Positions 26,682 through 34,999 of a stretch of 38,110 nt of DNA are shown here, piece after piece. Position 1 is the stretch's first letter. Every line of letters begins with the position of its first letter. This stretch comes from Pseudomonadota bacterium (GTDB lineage: Bacteria > Pseudomonadota > Gammaproteobacteria > Steroidobacterales > GCA-2729495): assembly GCA_963205295.1 (NCBI GenBank), contig CAUJIY010000061.1:1-38110 (forward strand), in the 5' to 3' direction. Position numbers and translations under genes: made by a program. Under the pieces are notes generated by a model that saw nothing but the letters and a program-made list of their open reading frames with translations, ran no database searches and had not been told where the DNA came from.

Positions 26682-26899
26682 CGGTCGCCACAGCACCACC
26701 CTCCAGGCCCGGCCAGGGCCTCCACGAACGCATCGCGGGCCGGATTGGCCGTGCGCGCGCAGGCGTAACGTCGCGGCGTGCCAAAGCGCTCGAACGTGAA
26801 GTTGCTGCGTACGGCACCAGCGCCGGCGACGGGCGCGGCAGCGCAGCGCAGGGAGCGGGCCGAAGTGGGGTCATGCGGCGCTTGCCCACCGCGAGACAG
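26666..26899 (-). pseudogene. Possible small gene or gene remnant without a standard start
   Basis: A minus-strand frame open from 26920 to the TGA at 26666-26668. From the only upstream start-like codon, CTG at 26899, it would encode 77 residues. The middle reads RSNFTFERFGTPRRYACARTA and the end GGWCCGDRDGRA. It is richer in Phe, Tyr, Asn and Trp than the usual Arg/Ala/Pro shadow frames. In the last 46 codons about 80 percent of third positions are G or C. No ATG, GTG or TTG precedes this part in frame, so it could be a decayed gene, a frameshifted gene or a CTG-started one. I do not recognise the family. Confidence 0.25.
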
Positions 26900-26927
26900 T
26901 TGTGCTAGCGTACTAGTCCGTTAATAC
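26900..26927 (+). promoter_or_regulatory. Promoter and TrpR-like operator of the his operon
   Basis: A -35-like TTGTGC (26900-26905) and -10-like TAATAC (26922-26927) are spaced 16 bases apart. Inside lies GTACTAGTCCGTTAATAC (26910-26927), an imperfect dyad. Its left half equals the GTACTAGT half-site of the Escherichia coli TrpR operator, and its symmetric positions keep GTA-TA/TA-TAC. An outer pair TAGCGT (26906-26911) and ACGCTA (26934-26939) frames it. Because a TrpR-related protein is encoded immediately downstream, this is probably its autoregulatory site. The predicted RNA start leaves only about five bases before the ATG. Confidence 0.6.
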
Positions 26928-26938
26928 GTGATAACGCT

Positions 26939-27268
26939 ATGAAAGAAAATCGCATCCTGACGCCCCGCGAAGAGGCGGCCGCCGAGGACCGCCTCTTCCG
27001 GGCCATCCTGACGTTGCGCAACGTCGAGGAATGCCGCGCCTTCTTCCACGACCTGTGCACGCCGGCCGAGCTGCAGGCCCTGAAGGACCGCTGGGCGGTG
27101 GCCGAACTGCTCGAGCAGGGCCGGCTCAGCTACCGCCAGGTGCACGAGCAGAGCGGCGTGAGCATCACCACCATTGGCCGTGTGGCCCGCTACATCGGCG
27201 CCGGCGAAGGCGGCTACACCAGGGCACTGCAACGCCTTCACCGCCAGGACGAGAGCCGCAAGTCATGA
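26939..27268 (+). CDS. TrpR/YerC-YecD-family regulator heading the his operon
   Basis: A 109-residue all-helical DNA-binding protein of the Trp repressor superfamily. The first half carries the helices RLFRAILTLRNVEECRAFFHDLCTPAELQALKDRWAVAELLEQG. The helix-turn-helix follows at about residues 63-87 (SYRQVHEQSGVSITTIGRVARYI), closing with the GEGGY segment typical of the YerC group. Its stop overlaps the hisG start as ATGA, so it is made together with the histidine enzymes. In related gammaproteobacteria such a protein is the proposed histidine repressor (HisR); here that role is inferred from position and operator. No ribosome site is visible before the ATG. Confidence 0.9.
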   Translation: MKENRILTPREEAAAEDRLFRAILTLRNVEECRAFFHDLCTPAELQALKDRWAVAELLEQGRLSYRQVHEQSGVSITTIGRVARYIGAGEGGYTRALQRLHRQDESRKS

Positions 27269-28167
27269 TCGAACCACAGACACGCATCAAGGTCGCCATC
27301 CAGAAGTCGGGGCGCCTCACCGACCGCTCGCTCGAACTGCTCGAGCGCTGCGGCCTGAAGTACACGCGCGGCCGCGACCAGCTGATCGGCTTCGGTGAGA
27401 ACATGCCGGTCGATGTCCTGCTGGTGCGCGACGACGACATCCCCGCTCTGGTACGCGACGATGTCTGCGACCTCGGCATCGTCGGCATGAACGTGCTCGA
27501 GGAGCGGCGCCTGCAGTTCGTCGCCGAAGGCATGCCCACGCCCTTCCGCGTCATCCGTCCGCTCGACTACGGTCGCTGCCGCCTCGCCTTCGGCTACCCC
27601 GAGGACAGCCCGGTGAGCAGTACCGCGCAACTGCAGGGGCGGCGCGTGGCGACCAGCTATCCACGCATCGTCCAGGACTATCTCGAGCGCACCGGCATCG
27701 ACGCCAGTGTGGTCGAGTTCGCCGGCGCCGTCGAGATTGCCCCGAGCCTGGGTCGGGCCGATGCGATCTGCGACCTGGTTTCCACAGGTGCCACTCTCGC
27801 CGCCAACCGTCTGCGCGAAGGTGAGACCATCCTCGACAGCCAGGCCATCCTCATCCAGACGCCGCAGCGCGTGCCGCCCGGCAAGACCGAGTGGATCGAG
27901 CGGCTCCTGCAGCGCATCGACGGCGTCATGCAGGTGCGCGAGAGCAAGTACGTGATGATGAATGCGCCCATTGCCGCCCTCGCCGAGATCACCCGGCTCC
28001 TGCCCGGTGCGGAAGCACCGACCGTGATTCCGCTCGAGGGGCGGGGCGACAAGGTCGCGATCCACGTCGTCTGCCGCGAGAACGTCTTTTGGGAGACGCT
28101 CGAGAACCTCAAGCGCGCCGGCGCCAGCTCCCTGCTGGTGCTGCCGGTCGAAAAGATGCTGCCGTGA
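27265..28167 (+). CDS. hisG: ATP phosphoribosyltransferase, long form
   Basis: First and feedback-inhibited step of histidine synthesis: ATP plus PRPP to phosphoribosyl-ATP. The 300 residues match the long, hexameric form, with the C-terminal ACT-like regulatory domain (about 225-300), so no HisZ partner is needed. KVAIQKSGRLTDRS opens the catalytic domain, and the PRPP loop is DLVSTGATLAANRLREGETI. The ATG is fixed by the ATGA overlap with the TrpR-like gene. Its own end overlaps hisD as GTGA. Confidence 0.97.
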   Translation: MIEPQTRIKVAIQKSGRLTDRSLELLERCGLKYTRGRDQLIGFGENMPVDVLLVRDDDIPALVRDDVCDLGIVGMNVLEERRLQFVAEGMPTPFRVIRPLDYGRCRLAFGYPEDSPVSSTAQLQGRRVATSYPRIVQDYLERTGIDASVVEFAGAVEIAPSLGRADAICDLVSTGATLAANRLREGETILDSQAILIQTPQRVPPGKTEWIERLLQRIDGVMQVRESKYVMMNAPIAALAEITRLLPGAEAPTVIPLEGRGDKVAIHVVCRENVFWETLENLKRAGASSLLVLPVEKMLP

Positions 28168-29489
28168 GCACGCCGCTCCTGCGGCCCGTCGACTGGGTTG
28201 TGCTCGACGAACCGGCGCGCCGCACCGTGCTGGAGCGGCCCGCCGTGCGCACCGGCCCGGATATTGCCGCCGATGTGGCCCGCATCGTCGCCGAGGTGCG
28301 CCGCGACGGCGACGCGGCGCTGCTGCGCTTTGCCGCCACGCTCGACGGCGCCACGCTCACCACCCTGCAGGTCGATGCGGCCGAAGCCGCCGGTGCCGAA
28401 TCGCTGGTGACACCGGCCGCACGCACGGCGATCGCCACGGCCATCGCCAACATCCGCCGGTTTCACGCCGCCCAGGAGTCTGCACCGATACGCGTCGAGA
28501 CCGCGCCCGGAGTCGTCTGCGAGCGCGTGCTGCGGCCGATCCGCGCCGTCGGCCTCTACGTGCCGGCAGGCAGTGCCCCGCTGCCTTCCACGGCCATGAT
28601 GCTCGCAGTACCGGCCGACCTCGCTGGCTGCCCGGTGCGGGTGCTGTGCACACCGCCCCGGGCCGACGGGCATGCCGACCCGGCGGTGGTGGTGGCCGCG
28701 CGTGCCTGCGGCATCACGACCATCATCAAGGCTGGCGGCGCCCAGGCCGTCGCTGCCATGGCCTACGGCACCACGAGCGTGCCCAAAGTCGACAAGATCT
28801 TCGGCCCGGGCAATGCCTGGGTCACCGCCGCCAAGCAGGCCGTGGCCCTCGATCCGGCCGGCGCGGCCATGGACATGCCTGCGGGACCCTCCGAGGTCAT
28901 GGTCGTGGCCGACGCCGATGCCAACCCGCGCTTCGTCGCACTCGACCTGCTCTCCCAGGCCGAGCACGGGCCGGACTCGCAGGTCATTCTGGTCGCCGTG
29001 GCGGCACCCGGGCTGGTGGCGCGTGTCGAGGCGGAGATCGCCGCAGCACTTGCCCGCCTGCCCCGCCAGGACATCATCCGTCGCGCGCTCGCCCACGGCG
29101 CGGCGCTGTCGGTGGCGACCGTTGCCGAGGCGCTCGACATCGCCAACCGCTACGCTCCGGAGCACCTGATCCTGCAGCTCGCCGACGCCCGCAGCTGCGC
29201 CGGGCAGGTCCACGCAGCCGGTTCGGTGTTTCTCGGCCCCTGGACGCCGGAGGCCGTCGGTGATTATTGCAGCGGCACCAACCACGTGCTGCCCACCTAC
29301 GGTTACGCACGCGCCTACAGCGGCCTGTCAGTCGCCGACTTCCAGCGCCGCATGACGCTGCAGGAGCTGACGCCCGCCGGGCTGGCGGCACTCGCCCCGA
29401 CGGTCGAGACGCTCGCCGGTCTCGAAGGCCTCGAAGCCCATGCCGAGGCCGTGCGGGTGCGCCGCCGCGCGCTGGACGGTGCACCGTGA
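28164..29489 (+). CDS. hisD: Histidinol dehydrogenase
   Basis: Zinc enzyme that oxidises L-histidinol to L-histidine in two NAD-dependent steps, 441 residues from a GTG start that overlaps the hisG stop. YVPAGSAPLPSTAMML and GPGNAWVTAAK form the NAD site. Catalytic and zinc residues are in LSQAEHGPDSQV, YAPEHLIL and VGDYCSGTNHVLPT. The complete domain set indicates a functional enzyme. Confidence 0.98.
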   Translation: MSTPLLRPVDWVVLDEPARRTVLERPAVRTGPDIAADVARIVAEVRRDGDAALLRFAATLDGATLTTLQVDAAEAAGAESLVTPAARTAIATAIANIRRFHAAQESAPIRVETAPGVVCERVLRPIRAVGLYVPAGSAPLPSTAMMLAVPADLAGCPVRVLCTPPRADGHADPAVVVAARACGITTIIKAGGAQAVAAMAYGTTSVPKVDKIFGPGNAWVTAAKQAVALDPAGAAMDMPAGPSEVMVVADADANPRFVALDLLSQAEHGPDSQVILVAVAAPGLVARVEAEIAAALARLPRQDIIRRALAHGAALSVATVAEALDIANRYAPEHLILQLADARSCAGQVHAAGSVFLGPWTPEAVGDYCSGTNHVLPTYGYARAYSGLSVADFQRRMTLQELTPAGLAALAPTVETLAGLEGLEAHAEAVRVRRRALDGAP

Positions 29490-30541
29490 ACAGCCTCGTC
29501 GAGCTCGTCCGGCCCGACCTGCGGCACATGCGCCCGTACCGCAGCGCCCGCTTCGAGGATGGCTGCGTGCGTCTGAACGCCAACGAGAGTCCCTGGCGAC
29601 CGCCCGGCGACGCCAGCGGCCCGGGGCTCAACCGCTACCCCGAGCCGCGCCCGCTGCGCCTCACCGCCGGGCTCGCCCGCCACTATGGGGTGCCCACCGG
29701 GCAGCTGCTGGTCACGCGCGGCTCGAGCGAAGCCATCGACGTCGTCATCCGCACCTTCTGCCGCGCCGGCACCGACGAGGTGGTGGTCTGCCCACCGACC
29801 TTCGGCATGTACGAGACCTACGCGCAGATCCAGGGCGCGCCGCTGCGGCGCATCCCGCTGCGGCGTGAGCTGGGCTACCTGCCCGACATCGGGGCGATCC
29901 TCGCGCAGTGGACCGCACAGACGCGCGTCGTCTTCGTCTGCTCGCCCAACAACCCGACCGGCAACAGCGTCCCGGCGGCGGCGATCGACGCTCTGGCCAC
30001 CGGGCTGGCCGGTCGCGGTGTCGTCGTGGTCGACGCGGCCTACATCGAGTTCGCCGCCGAGGACCCCACGCCCGGGCTGCTCGCGCGCCACGACAACGTG
30101 CTCGTGCTGCGCACCCTGTCGAAGGCCATGGCGCTCGCGGGCGTGCGTTGCGGTGCGCTGCTCGGGCCGGCCGCGATCATCCCGCTGCTCGGCTGCGTGC
30201 TGCCGCCCTACACCTTCGCGACCGTCTGTGCCGAGGCCGTCGAACGCTGCCTCGAGCCGGGCCATGCGGCGGAGTGGCAGCGACGCATCGGCCTGCTGCA
30301 GGCCGAGCGCGGGCGCCTGGCCGCCACGCTCGGACGCTTGCCTGCCGTGCGCCGCGTGTGGCCGAGCGAGGCCAACTTCCTGCTGCTCGAGGTCGGCGAC
30401 CCGCAGGCGTTTCTCGCCGCCGCACGCGCGCGCGACGTGCTACTGCGCGATTTCAGCTGGGACCCGGCGCTGCCGGGCGCAATCCGCGTCACCATAGGCG
30501 ACCCGGCCGAGAACGACCGGCTGCTGCAGGCACTGGTATGA
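29486..30541 (+). CDS. hisC: Histidinol-phosphate aminotransferase
   Basis: PLP-dependent transaminase of fold type I, 351 residues, GTG start overlapping the hisD stop. RLNANESPWRPP is the N-terminal substrate motif, CSPNNPTGNSV the PLP-ring site, and the PLP lysine lies in RTLSKAMALAGVRCG. The C-terminal arginine region is RDFSWDPALPGAIRVTIG. It ends with an ATGA overlap into hisB. Confidence 0.97.
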   Translation: MNSLVELVRPDLRHMRPYRSARFEDGCVRLNANESPWRPPGDASGPGLNRYPEPRPLRLTAGLARHYGVPTGQLLVTRGSSEAIDVVIRTFCRAGTDEVVVCPPTFGMYETYAQIQGAPLRRIPLRRELGYLPDIGAILAQWTAQTRVVFVCSPNNPTGNSVPAAAIDALATGLAGRGVVVVDAAYIEFAAEDPTPGLLARHDNVLVLRTLSKAMALAGVRCGALLGPAAIIPLLGCVLPPYTFATVCAEAVERCLEPGHAAEWQRRIGLLQAERGRLAATLGRLPAVRRVWPSEANFLLLEVGDPQAFLAAARARDVLLRDFSWDPALPGAIRVTIGDPAENDRLLQALV

Positions 30542-31608
30542 GACCCGTGAAAATAGCCTTCCTCGACCGCGACGGTACGCTGATCCTCGAGCCCCCCGAC
30601 GAGCAGGTCGACCGGCTCGACAAGGTTGCGCTCGTCCCCGGCGTCCTCCCGGCGCTGCTGCGCCTGTGCGATGCGGGCTACCGCTTCGTCATGGTCACCA
30701 ACCAGGACGGGCTCGGCAGCGCATCGTTCCCGGAGCCCGACTTCCGGTGCGTGCAGGACTTCGTGCTCGCCCTGTTCGCCTCGCAGGGCATCGTCTTCGA
30801 CGAGGTCTTCGTCTGCCCGCACAGGCCTGCCGACGGCTGCGCCTGCCGCAAGCCGAAGACGGGCCTGCTCACGGACTACCTGCGCCGCACACCGCTCGAC
30901 CGCAGCGCCTCCGTGGTGATCGGCGATCGCGCGACCGACATCGAACTGGCCGCGAACCTCGGCCTGCGCGGCCTGCGTCTGGATCCCGCCGACGTCCGCG
31001 CCTGGAGTGCGCTCGCCCACGAGCTGGTCGACCTGCCACGGACGGCTGCGGTGCGCCGGCACACCACCGAGACCCGCATCGACTGCCGCGTCGATCTCGA
31101 CGCCGAGGACCCGATCCATGTCGCCACCGGGATCGGTTTCTTCGACCACATGCTGCAGCAACTCGCGCGCCACGGCGGCTTTTCGCTGGAGCTCCAGTGC
31201 CGGGGCGATCTGCACGTCGACGAACATCACACCGTCGAGGACACGGCCCTCGCCATCGGCGAGGCGCTGCGGCAGGCTCTCGGCGCCAAGCGCGGCATCG
31301 GCCGCTACGGCTTCGTGCTGCCCATGGACGAGGCCCAGGCGCGTGTCGCCGTCGACCTGTCCGGGCGCGCCGCCAGCGTCTTCGAAGGCGATTTCGGTCG
31401 CGATCGTGTCGGCGGGCTGCCGACCGATCTGGTGCCGCACTTCTTCCGCTCGCTCGCCGACAGCCTCGGCGCCGCGATCCACGTAGCCGTCGAGGGTGAG
31501 AACGCCCACCACATGATCGAAGCCTGCTTCAAGGGCACGGGCCGTGCGCTGCGCCAGGCCTGTGCGCGCCAGGGCAGCACGCTACCAAGCACCAAGGGCG
31601 TGCTCTAG
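30538..31608 (+). CDS. hisB: Bifunctional histidinol-phosphatase / imidazoleglycerol-phosphate dehydratase
   Basis: Fusion of a HAD phosphatase (residues 1 to about 165) with the dehydratase (about 168-356), as in enterobacteria. The phosphatase has FLDRDGTLI with the nucleophilic Asp, MVTNQDGLG, and the zinc loop CPHRPADGCACRKP. The dehydratase has GIGFFDHMLQQLARHGGF, the manganese motif DEHHTVEDTALAIGEAL, and a second such motif, ENAHHMIEACFKG. Both active sites look complete. The start overlaps hisC (ATGA), and the TAG stop shares one base with the GTG of hisH. Confidence 0.98.
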   Translation: MRPVKIAFLDRDGTLILEPPDEQVDRLDKVALVPGVLPALLRLCDAGYRFVMVTNQDGLGSASFPEPDFRCVQDFVLALFASQGIVFDEVFVCPHRPADGCACRKPKTGLLTDYLRRTPLDRSASVVIGDRATDIELAANLGLRGLRLDPADVRAWSALAHELVDLPRTAAVRRHTTETRIDCRVDLDAEDPIHVATGIGFFDHMLQQLARHGGFSLELQCRGDLHVDEHHTVEDTALAIGEALRQALGAKRGIGRYGFVLPMDEAQARVAVDLSGRAASVFEGDFGRDRVGGLPTDLVPHFFRSLADSLGAAIHVAVEGENAHHMIEACFKGTGRALRQACARQGSTLPSTKGVL

Positions 31609-32207
31609 TGCCCGGACCGGTCGCGATCATCGACGGTGGCGGCGCCAACATCGCCTCGCTGCGCTTCGCGCTCGGGCGGCTCGGCCGCGAGTCGGTGCTG
31701 ACCACCGACGCCGCGCTGATCAGCACGGCGAGCCACGTGATCCTGCCGGGCGTCGGCGCCGCCCGGGCTGCCATGGACCAGCTGCGGGCTGCGAGCCTCG
31801 ACACACTGATTCCGCGCCTCACCCGGCCGCTCCTCGGCATCTGCCTCGGCATGCAGCTGCTGTTCGACGCGTCGGCGGAGGACGACACTCCCTGCCTCGG
31901 GATCCTCACCGGCACGGCCCGGCGTTTCGTGCCGGAACCGGGTCGTCCCGTGCCGCACATGGGCTGGAACCAGCTGCACCGGCGTGCCGGCGTACCGCTC
32001 CTCGACGGCATCGACGAGGGTGCGTACTGCTATTTCGTCCACAGCTATGCACTGCCCGTCGGCGACACCACCCTGGCCAGCACGCGCTACGGCACGGACT
32101 TCGCAGCCGTCGCCGGCCACGGCAATTTCCTCGCCGCGCAGTTTCATCCGGAGCGCTCGGGCACGGTCGGCGCGCGCCTGCTCGAGAACTTCCTGACACG
32201 GTACTGA
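31608..32207 (+). CDS. hisH: Imidazole glycerol phosphate synthase, glutamine amidotransferase subunit
   Basis: Releases ammonia from glutamine and channels it to HisF, 199 residues. The class I amidotransferase triad is visible: Cys in [11 protein letters not shown], and His and Glu in AQFHPERSG. The start is GTG at 31608 (TAGTG overlap with hisB). The family's usual GxGN at the N-terminus reads GGGGANI here, a mild variation. It is followed after five bases by hisA, the only true gap in the his operon. Confidence 0.97.
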   Translation: MPGPVAIIDGGGANIASLRFALGRLGRESVLTTDAALISTASHVILPGVGAARAAMDQLRAASLDTLIPRLTRPLLGICLGMQLLFDASAEDDTPCLGILTGTARRFVPEPGRPVPHMGWNQLHRRAGVPLLDGIDEGAYCYFVHSYALPVGDTTLASTRYGTDFAAVAGHGNFLAAQFHPERSGTVGARLLENFLTRY

Positions 32208-32212
32208 AGCTC

Positions 32213-32956
32213 ATGGAGGTCATTCCAGCCATCGATCTTCTCGGCGGGCGCTGCGTGCGCCTCTTCCAGGGCGATTTCGCCCAGGTCACCGTCTACGACC
32301 ACGACCCCGTCGCACTCGCCGCGACCTACCGCGATGCCGGCGCCACGCGCCTGCACGTGGTCGATCTCGATGGCGCGAACAGCGGCGTCCCGGCGCACCT
32401 CGACGTCATCCACCGCATCGCCGCCATGGCTGGCCTGGCGCTGCAGGTCGGTGGCGGCATCCGTACGCTTGCCACCGCCGAGGCCTTGCTTGCCGCGGGT
32501 GCCGGGCGCGTCGTCATCGGTTCGGTGGCCATCGAGCGGCCCGCCGAGGTGATCGGCTGGCTGCACACACTCGGCGCAGCACGAGTCGTCATCGCCTGCG
32601 ACGTGCGGATCGCATCCGGCAGCAGCGATCCCGTCGCCGTGACGCACGGCTGGCGCGAGTCGAGCGGCCGGCGTCTGTGGGACCTCCTCGACGAGTACCA
32701 GGAAGCGGGTGCCGCCGATTTCCTCTGCACCGATGTCGGCCGCGACGGGACACTCGCCGGACCGAACACGGCGCTGTACGCCGAGTGCTGCCGGCGCTAT
32801 CCGGCCGCACGCCTTATCGCTTCCGGCGGGCTCGCCTCGGCGGCGGACCTCCCGACCCTCGCCGCCACCGGCGTCGCTGGTGTCGTCACCGGCAAGGCGC
32901 TGCTCGACGGGCGGCTCACGCTCGCGGAGATACGGCAATTCTCGCGCGCCGGATAA
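32213..32956 (+). CDS. hisA: Phosphoribosylformimino-5-aminoimidazole carboxamide ribotide isomerase
   Basis: TIM-barrel sugar isomerase, 247 residues. The catalytic Asp of the first strand is in [14 protein letters not shown], and that of the second half in [14 protein letters not shown]. Phosphate-binding loops are VGGGIRT and IASGGLAS. The C-terminal end (RQFSRAG) overlaps the first 19 bases of hisF in another frame, the same overlap length as in E. coli. Confidence 0.97.
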   Translation: MEVIPAIDLLGGRCVRLFQGDFAQVTVYDHDPVALAATYRDAGATRLHVVDLDGANSGVPAHLDVIHRIAAMAGLALQVGGGIRTLATAEALLAAGAGRVVIGSVAIERPAEVIGWLHTLGAARVVIACDVRIASGSSDPVAVTHGWRESSGRRLWDLLDEYQEAGAADFLCTDVGRDGTLAGPNTALYAECCRRYPAARLIASGGLASAADLPTLAATGVAGVVTGKALLDGRLTLAEIRQFSRAG

Positions 32957-33705
32957 TCCCCTGCCTCGACGTGCGCGACGGCCAGGTCGTCAAGGGCGTG
33001 CAGTTCCGCAACCACCGCGTGATGGGCGACATCCTCGAGCTCGCCCGCCGCTACCGGGACGAGGGTGCCGACGAGCTCGTGTTCTACGACATCACCGCCA
33101 GCCCCGAGGGACGCACGGTCGACCGCGGCTGGATCAGTCGCGTCGCGGCGCTGCTCGACATTCCCTTCTGCGTGGCCGGTGGCATCCGCACCGTCCGCGA
33201 GGCCGAGCTGGTCCTGAATCACGGCGCCGACAAAATCTCGGTCAACACGCCCGCGCTCGCCGACCCGGGTCTCATCACCGAGCTGGCGCGGCGCTTCGGC
33301 ACGCAGTGCGTGGTGGTCGGCGTGGACAGCCGCGAGGCCGACGGGCACTACCGCGTCTACCAGAATACCGGTGATCCGGCCCGCACCCGCGAGTCCGGAC
33401 GCGATACCGTCGAGTGGGTGCGCGAGGCGCAGGCGCGTGGCGCCGGCGAGATCGTGCTCAACTGCATGAACCAGGATGGCGTGCGGCGCGGCTACGACAT
33501 CGCCCAGCTCGCGTGCGTGCGCGCCGCCTGCCAGGTGCCGCTGATCGCCTCCGGCGGAGCCGGTGCCCGGGAACATTTCGCCGAGGTGTTCGAGCAGGCG
33601 CAGGTGGACGGTGCGCTCGCCGCCTCGGTGTTCCACTCGGCACAGCTCGACATCGGCAGCCTGAAGGCTTATCTCGGATCGCGAGGCATCGAGGTGCGGA
33701 CATGA
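32938..33705 (+). CDS. hisF: Imidazole glycerol phosphate synthase, cyclase subunit (ATT start)
   Basis: TIM-barrel cyclase that joins ammonia from HisH with PRFAR, 255 residues. Catalytic aspartates are in [18 protein letters not shown] and [20 protein letters not shown] and [12 protein letters not shown] bind phosphate. Homologues start [12 protein letters not shown]; here the codon in the Met position is ATT (32938-32940), followed by [11 protein letters not shown]. No ATG, GTG or TTG lies near it in frame: the nearest standard codon is about 87 codons upstream, inside hisA. GGAG sits at 32926-32929, eight bases before the ATT, ideal for a start. It is coupled to hisE by an ATGA overlap. 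Confidence 0.93.
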   Translation: MLARRIIPCLDVRDGQVVKGVQFRNHRVMGDILELARRYRDEGADELVFYDITASPEGRTVDRGWISRVAALLDIPFCVAGGIRTVREAELVLNHGADKISVNTPALADPGLITELARRFGTQCVVVGVDSREADGHYRVYQNTGDPARTRESGRDTVEWVREAQARGAGEIVLNCMNQDGVRRGYDIAQLACVRAACQVPLIASGGAGAREHFAEVFEQAQVDGALAASVFHSAQLDIGSLKAYLGSRGIEVRT

Positions 33706-33995
33706 GCGACAGTGGTATCGGCTACCTGGAGGAACTCGAGCAGGTCATCGAGCAGCGTAAGGGCGCCACGCCCGAGCAGAGCTATACCGCCAGGCTCTAC
33801 GCCGCGGGACCCGCGCGCGTCGCCCAGAAGGTCGGCGAGGAAGGCATCGAGCTTGCCATCGCGAGCGTGCAGGGCGACCGCCGGCGTATCCTCGCGGAAG
33901 CCGCCGATCTCGTCTATCACCTGCTGGTGCTGCTGCGCCAGCACGACATCACCCTCGCCGACGTCGCGCGTGAACTGAGCCAGCGGCAGCGCTGA
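33702..33995 (+). CDS. hisE: Phosphoribosyl-ATP pyrophosphohydrolase (HisE only)
   Basis: Second step of the pathway, removing pyrophosphate from phosphoribosyl-ATP, 97 residues. The MazG-like fold shows in [14 protein letters not shown] and the metal motif [14 protein letters not shown]. In E. coli and many gammaproteobacteria this domain is the C-terminal half of a HisIE fusion. Here it stands alone and directly follows hisF, so the HisI cyclohydrolase must be encoded elsewhere. The start is fixed by the ATGA overlap. Last gene of the his operon; no terminator hairpin was seen after it. Confidence 0.95.
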   Translation: MSDSGIGYLEELEQVIEQRKGATPEQSYTARLYAAGPARVAQKVGEEGIELAIASVQGDRRRILAEAADLVYHLLVLLRQHDITLADVARELSQRQR

Positions 33996-34081
33996 GGAGC
34001 GCGCAAAACGGGAAGACGGGGGCCCGCGCACCGGCTATCGTGCCTGCCATGAACCGCAGCACGCCACCGAGAGGCAGCGCG

Positions 34082-34999
34082 ATGAAGGGTGCCGGCCGAT
34101 CTCCTCGCCTCGCCGGCGCACCGGCCTCACGCCGCCAGGGCCGCACCGACTGGCCGGTCGTGCTGCTGCGCGCGTGCCGCCTGATCGAGGCAGATGACCC
34201 CGGCACCACCCTCACCCGCAGGCTCGCCACCCTCGGCGTCGGCACGGCCGAACTGCAGCGCCAGTTCCGCCGTCACCTCGGCACGACGCCCAAGGGCTAT
34301 GCCCAGGCGTTGCGGCTCACCCGCCTCGCCCGGCGGGCGGCGCATGAACCGAGCGCGCTCGCTGCGACCTACGAAGCCGGCTTTGCCTCGACCACCCGCG
34401 GTTACGCGGCCGCCACGCCCGCGTTGGGCGTGGCCCCAGGGCAGCTGCGCAGCGCCCTGGCAATCGGCTGCTGGCTGGGGCTCTCCGAACTCGGCTGGAT
34501 GTTGATGGCGGCCACGCCCCGCGGCATATGCTGGCTCGCCTTCGGCGACGAACCGGCAGCGTTGCTCGCCGAGATGCGGGCGCTGTTTCCCCGCGCCGAG
34601 TGGCGGGCCGACGAGCCGCGGCTGCGGCAATGGTTCGAGCAGGTGCGCGAACAGGTGCTGCTGCCGGCGGCAGCGCTCGCGCTGCCGGTGGACGTGCGCG
34701 GTACCGCGTTCCAGGCGCGCGTCTGGCGTGCCCTGCGACGGATCCCCCTCGGGGAAACGCGCAGCTACGCCGCTGTCGCCCGCAGCATCGGTCGCCCTGC
34801 CGCGGCCCGGGCCGTAGCGGCAGCCTGCGCCGCCAACCGGATCGCGTTGCTCATCCCTTGCCACCGTGTGGTTGCGGCCGACGGCGGGCTGTCCGGCTAC
34901 CGCTGGGGTACGGCCCGCAAGTCGGCGCTGCTCGCGCGCGAGGGCGCTCGCCCGGCTGCTCAGAGCGCGATTTCGCGCGCCGGCTCACGCAGGTTGTAG
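34082..34999 (+). CDS. Ada-like O6-methylguanine-DNA methyltransferase with AraC-type domain, lacking the Ada sensor domain
   Basis: A 305-residue DNA-repair protein that takes the methyl group from O6-methylguanine onto its own cysteine. The C-terminal domain is complete: RGTAFQARVWRALRRIPLGETRSYAAVAR, then the acceptor site IPCHRVV and GLSGYRWG. An AraC-like helix-turn-helix region (about residues 50-130) precedes it and aligns with that of E. coli Ada. Ada's N-terminal zinc and phosphotriester domain is absent. AGAGG seven bases before the ATG at 34082 supports that start; ATGs at 34040 and 34049 are alternatives. The last 40 bases overlap the convergent lysC-lysA gene. Confidence 0.92.
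   Translation: MKGAGRSPRLAGAPASRRQGRTDWPVVLLRACRLIEADDPGTTLTRRLATLGVGTAELQRQFRRHLGTTPKGYAQALRLTRLARRAAHEPSALAATYEAGFASTTRGYAAATPALGVAPGQLRSALAIGCWLGLSELGWMLMAATPRGICWLAFGDEPAALLAEMRALFPRAEWRADEPRLRQWFEQVREQVLLPAAALALPVDVRGTAFQARVWRALRRIPLGETRSYAAVARSIGRPAAARAVAAACAANRIALLIPCHRVVAADGGLSGYRWGTARKSALLAREGARPAAQSAISRAGSRRL

Larger units (their letters stand above)
26620..26938. other. Spacer between the leu and his operons
   Basis: A 319-base gap without a standard gene. From left to right it holds a 12-base perfect inverted repeat close to the leuB stop, a minus-strand stretch with coding character but no normal start codon, and at its right end the promoter and TrpR-like operator of the his operon. 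These are listed separately. Confidence 0.7.

Noticed and set aside
25498-26889. A 463-codon minus-strand frame covering leuB and the adjoining spacer
   Set aside because: Most of it is antisense to leuB. The only part of the spacer with coding character is in a different frame and is reported separately.
32677-32937. Upstream start codon for hisF at 32677
   Set aside because: It would add 87 residues of Arg-rich shadow translation of hisA; homologues begin exactly at the ATT position with a ribosome site in front.
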